Assembly (NCBI GenBank): GCA_002389175.1
Contig: DGNZ01000307.1
Coordinates: 1 to 6,856 of the forward strand
Length of the DNA stretch: 6,856 nt
Reading direction: 5' to 3'
From: Rhodospirillaceae bacterium UBA4479
GTDB lineage: Bacteria; Pseudomonadota; Alphaproteobacteria; Rhodospirillales; Casp-alpha2
Position 1 is the first letter of the stretch, and every line of letters begins with the position of its first letter. A program made the position numbers and the translations under genes. Below, one piece after another: positions 5,905 to 6,856 of this stretch. The notes beneath the pieces are model-generated. The model was given only the letters and a program-made list of their open reading frames with translations. It did no database searches and had not been told where the DNA came from.

Positions 5905-6582
5905 TTATTCGATGGGGGTCAAAACCTGGCGCGCCAACGGAATGGTGATCTGGCGTTTGTCTTTGAGGGCCAGGTTATCCGCCGCTGCGACGAAATCTTG
6001 AATGGCTGCGAACGTTCGTTCGATGCGGGGGATCACATATTCGAAGACACCGGGGGCGACGCGGACCTGGCGATCTGCAAACAGCTTGGCCAGTATGGCC
6101 ATCAACAAAGAATCATCAGGCGGGCCAATTTCGGCGACTGCTGCCGCTTTTAGGCGCGACGCCAAATCTGCAATCTTGAAATCCCAATGACTTGGGAATG
6201 TCCGTGCGGATATCAGTAATTTCTCGCCGCTTGAAAAGCATCGATTGTAGACGTGAAACAACGCTTCTTCGCGATCTCTGTCACCTATCCATGATGCAGC
6301 GTCTTCTATGATAAATGCAGGCGCATCGTCCAGGCCGCCAACGGCGTTCGCACTCAGATCCCCTGGATGCAACACAGTTCCACCGTGCATGGATTGGAAA
6401 ACTCTCAACAGGTGCGTTTTACCGCAGCCTTGCGCGCCGACGATCACGAGTGCCGGAGATGTCCAATTGGGGAACGCATCGATCTTGGCGACGGCTTGTT
6501 CGTTGCAAGGTGAGATCAGAAAGTCATCCACGCCGAGGGCAGGGCGATGCTCCCAATGCAGGGTGAGTTGCTCTGGGGTCAC
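5905..6582 (-). CDS. hdaA: DnaA-related regulatory inactivator HdaA (Hda-type AAA+ protein)
   Basis: Hda-type proteins bind the DNA polymerase sliding clamp and stimulate hydrolysis of DnaA-bound ATP, preventing re-initiation of chromosome replication; they act in the cytoplasm at the replisome. The 225-aa product begins with a clamp-binding-like motif, QLTLHW (residues 5-10). A DnaA-type AAA+ module follows: Walker A GAQGCGKT (49-56), Walker B FIIEDA (90-95), sensor 1 LLISAR (122-127), box VII DLASRL with a candidate arginine finger at Arg143, and a sensor 2 region R-I-E-R-T-F (186-191). It ends without the DnaA domain IV DNA-binding helix-turn-helix, which separates it from DnaA itself. The GTG start at 6582 overlaps the stop of the upstream perM-like gene (GTGA), indicating translational coupling. 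Length and neighbours (perM before, ppk further on) match alphaproteobacterial hdaA. The clamp motif is inferred by position and resemblance. Confidence 0.92.
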   Translation of the reverse strand: MTPEQLTLHWEHRPALGVDDFLISPCNEQAVAKIDAFPNWTSPALVIVGAQGCGKTHLLRVFQSMHGGTVLHPGDLSANAVGGLDDAPAFIIEDAASWIGDRDREEALFHVYNRCFSSGEKLLISARTFPSHWDFKIADLASRLKAAAVAEIGPPDDSLLMAILAKLFADRQVRVAPGVFEYVIPRIERTFAAIQDFVAAADNLALKDKRQITIPLARQVLTPIE

Positions 6583-6856
6583 TTTTCGCTCGAAGGTTTT
6601 GAGCGCTCAGCGCCTTCACCGTGATAGAGATCGCTATCCATATATTGATCGATGCCGAACCGCACCAGCACACCTGCTATGGCGGCGACAGGTAGGGCAA
6701 TCAATACACCCGTAAGGCCAAACAGCGACCCACCCGCCAACATGGCAAAGATAATCCAAATAGGCGAAAGACCGACACGTCCGCCCACGAGACGGGGGGT
6801 CAGAACGTAGCTTTCAAGCGTCTGCCCCGTGACGAAGACGGCAGCCACAAGCAGGA
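6579..6856 (-). CDS. AI-2E family transporter / PerM-like membrane protein, C-terminal end
   Basis: This is the last 91 or so residues of an inner-membrane protein of the AI-2E transporter (formerly PerM/UPF0118) family; the rest lies beyond the right edge. The visible part has the family's C-terminal signature: F-V-T-G-Q-T-L-E-S-Y, then LTPRLVGGRVGLSPIWIIF, a glycine-rich membrane segment with L-A-G-G-S-L-F-G-L-T-G, and a final hydrophobic stretch ending L-V-R-F before a polar cytoplasmic tail rich in Glu, Ser and Lys. Family members have been linked to autoinducer-2 export or to Na+/H+ antiport, so the substrate here is open. The stop TGA overlaps the hdaA GTG by 4 nt, so the two genes are cotranscribed. 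perM next to hdaA is a recurrent alphaproteobacterial pairing. Confidence 0.92.
   Translation of the reverse strand, partial: LLVAAVFVTGQTLESYVLTPRLVGGRVGLSPIWIIFAMLAGGSLFGLTGVLIALPVAAIAGVLVRFGIDQYMDSDLYHGEGAERSKPSSEK

Overview
The window looks like an ordinary chromosomal core region of an alphaproteobacterium with moderate GC content. The evidence is the gene set and order: an AI-2E/PerM-type membrane protein, then the DnaA-related protein HdaA, PPK1, an alphaproteobacterial-length exopolyphosphatase (about 500 aa) and RNase D. From general knowledge, this matches the widespread alphaproteobacterial arrangement purM-perM-hdaA-ppk-ppx-rnd. The base composition and divergence suggest a Rhodospirillales-like lineage rather than a Rhizobium or Caulobacter relative, but I cannot name the genus.

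Layout from left to right. Positions 1-719 (+) hold the 3' part of rnd, which starts at the last catalytic Asp of the nuclease domain. Tail to tail with it, 6 nt away, is ppx (726-2237, -), preceded by ppk1 (2292-4472, -) in what is probably a ppk-ppx operon with a 54-nt gap. A 170-nt divergent intergenic region with an imperfect inverted repeat (4544-4588) separates ppk from a small secreted protein gene (4643-5038, +) of Rap1a/Tai-like appearance. This gene converges, 7 nt apart, on an SDR-family gene (5046-5825, -) that lacks the SDR catalytic Tyr and Lys. Further right are hdaA (5905-6582, -) and the C-terminal end of a PerM/AI-2E transporter gene (6579-6856, -), which overlap by 4 nt and are probably translationally coupled.

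How the genes work together: PPK1 makes and Ppx degrades polyphosphate. HdaA acts with the sliding clamp to inactivate DnaA-ATP after replication starts. RNase D trims structured RNA 3' ends. These are housekeeping functions that sit side by side and do not form one pathway. The Rap1a-like gene and the degenerate SDR lie between hdaA and ppk, which are usually neighbours, so they are the accessory element of this window. I see no mobile element, CRISPR array, tRNA, rRNA or clear new defence system, and no gene-free stretch over 300 nt. The points most worth a second look are the inserted pair, the missing SDR catalytic residues, the intergenic inverted repeat, the Lys-rich tail of PPK1 and a possible leaderless ppx transcript.
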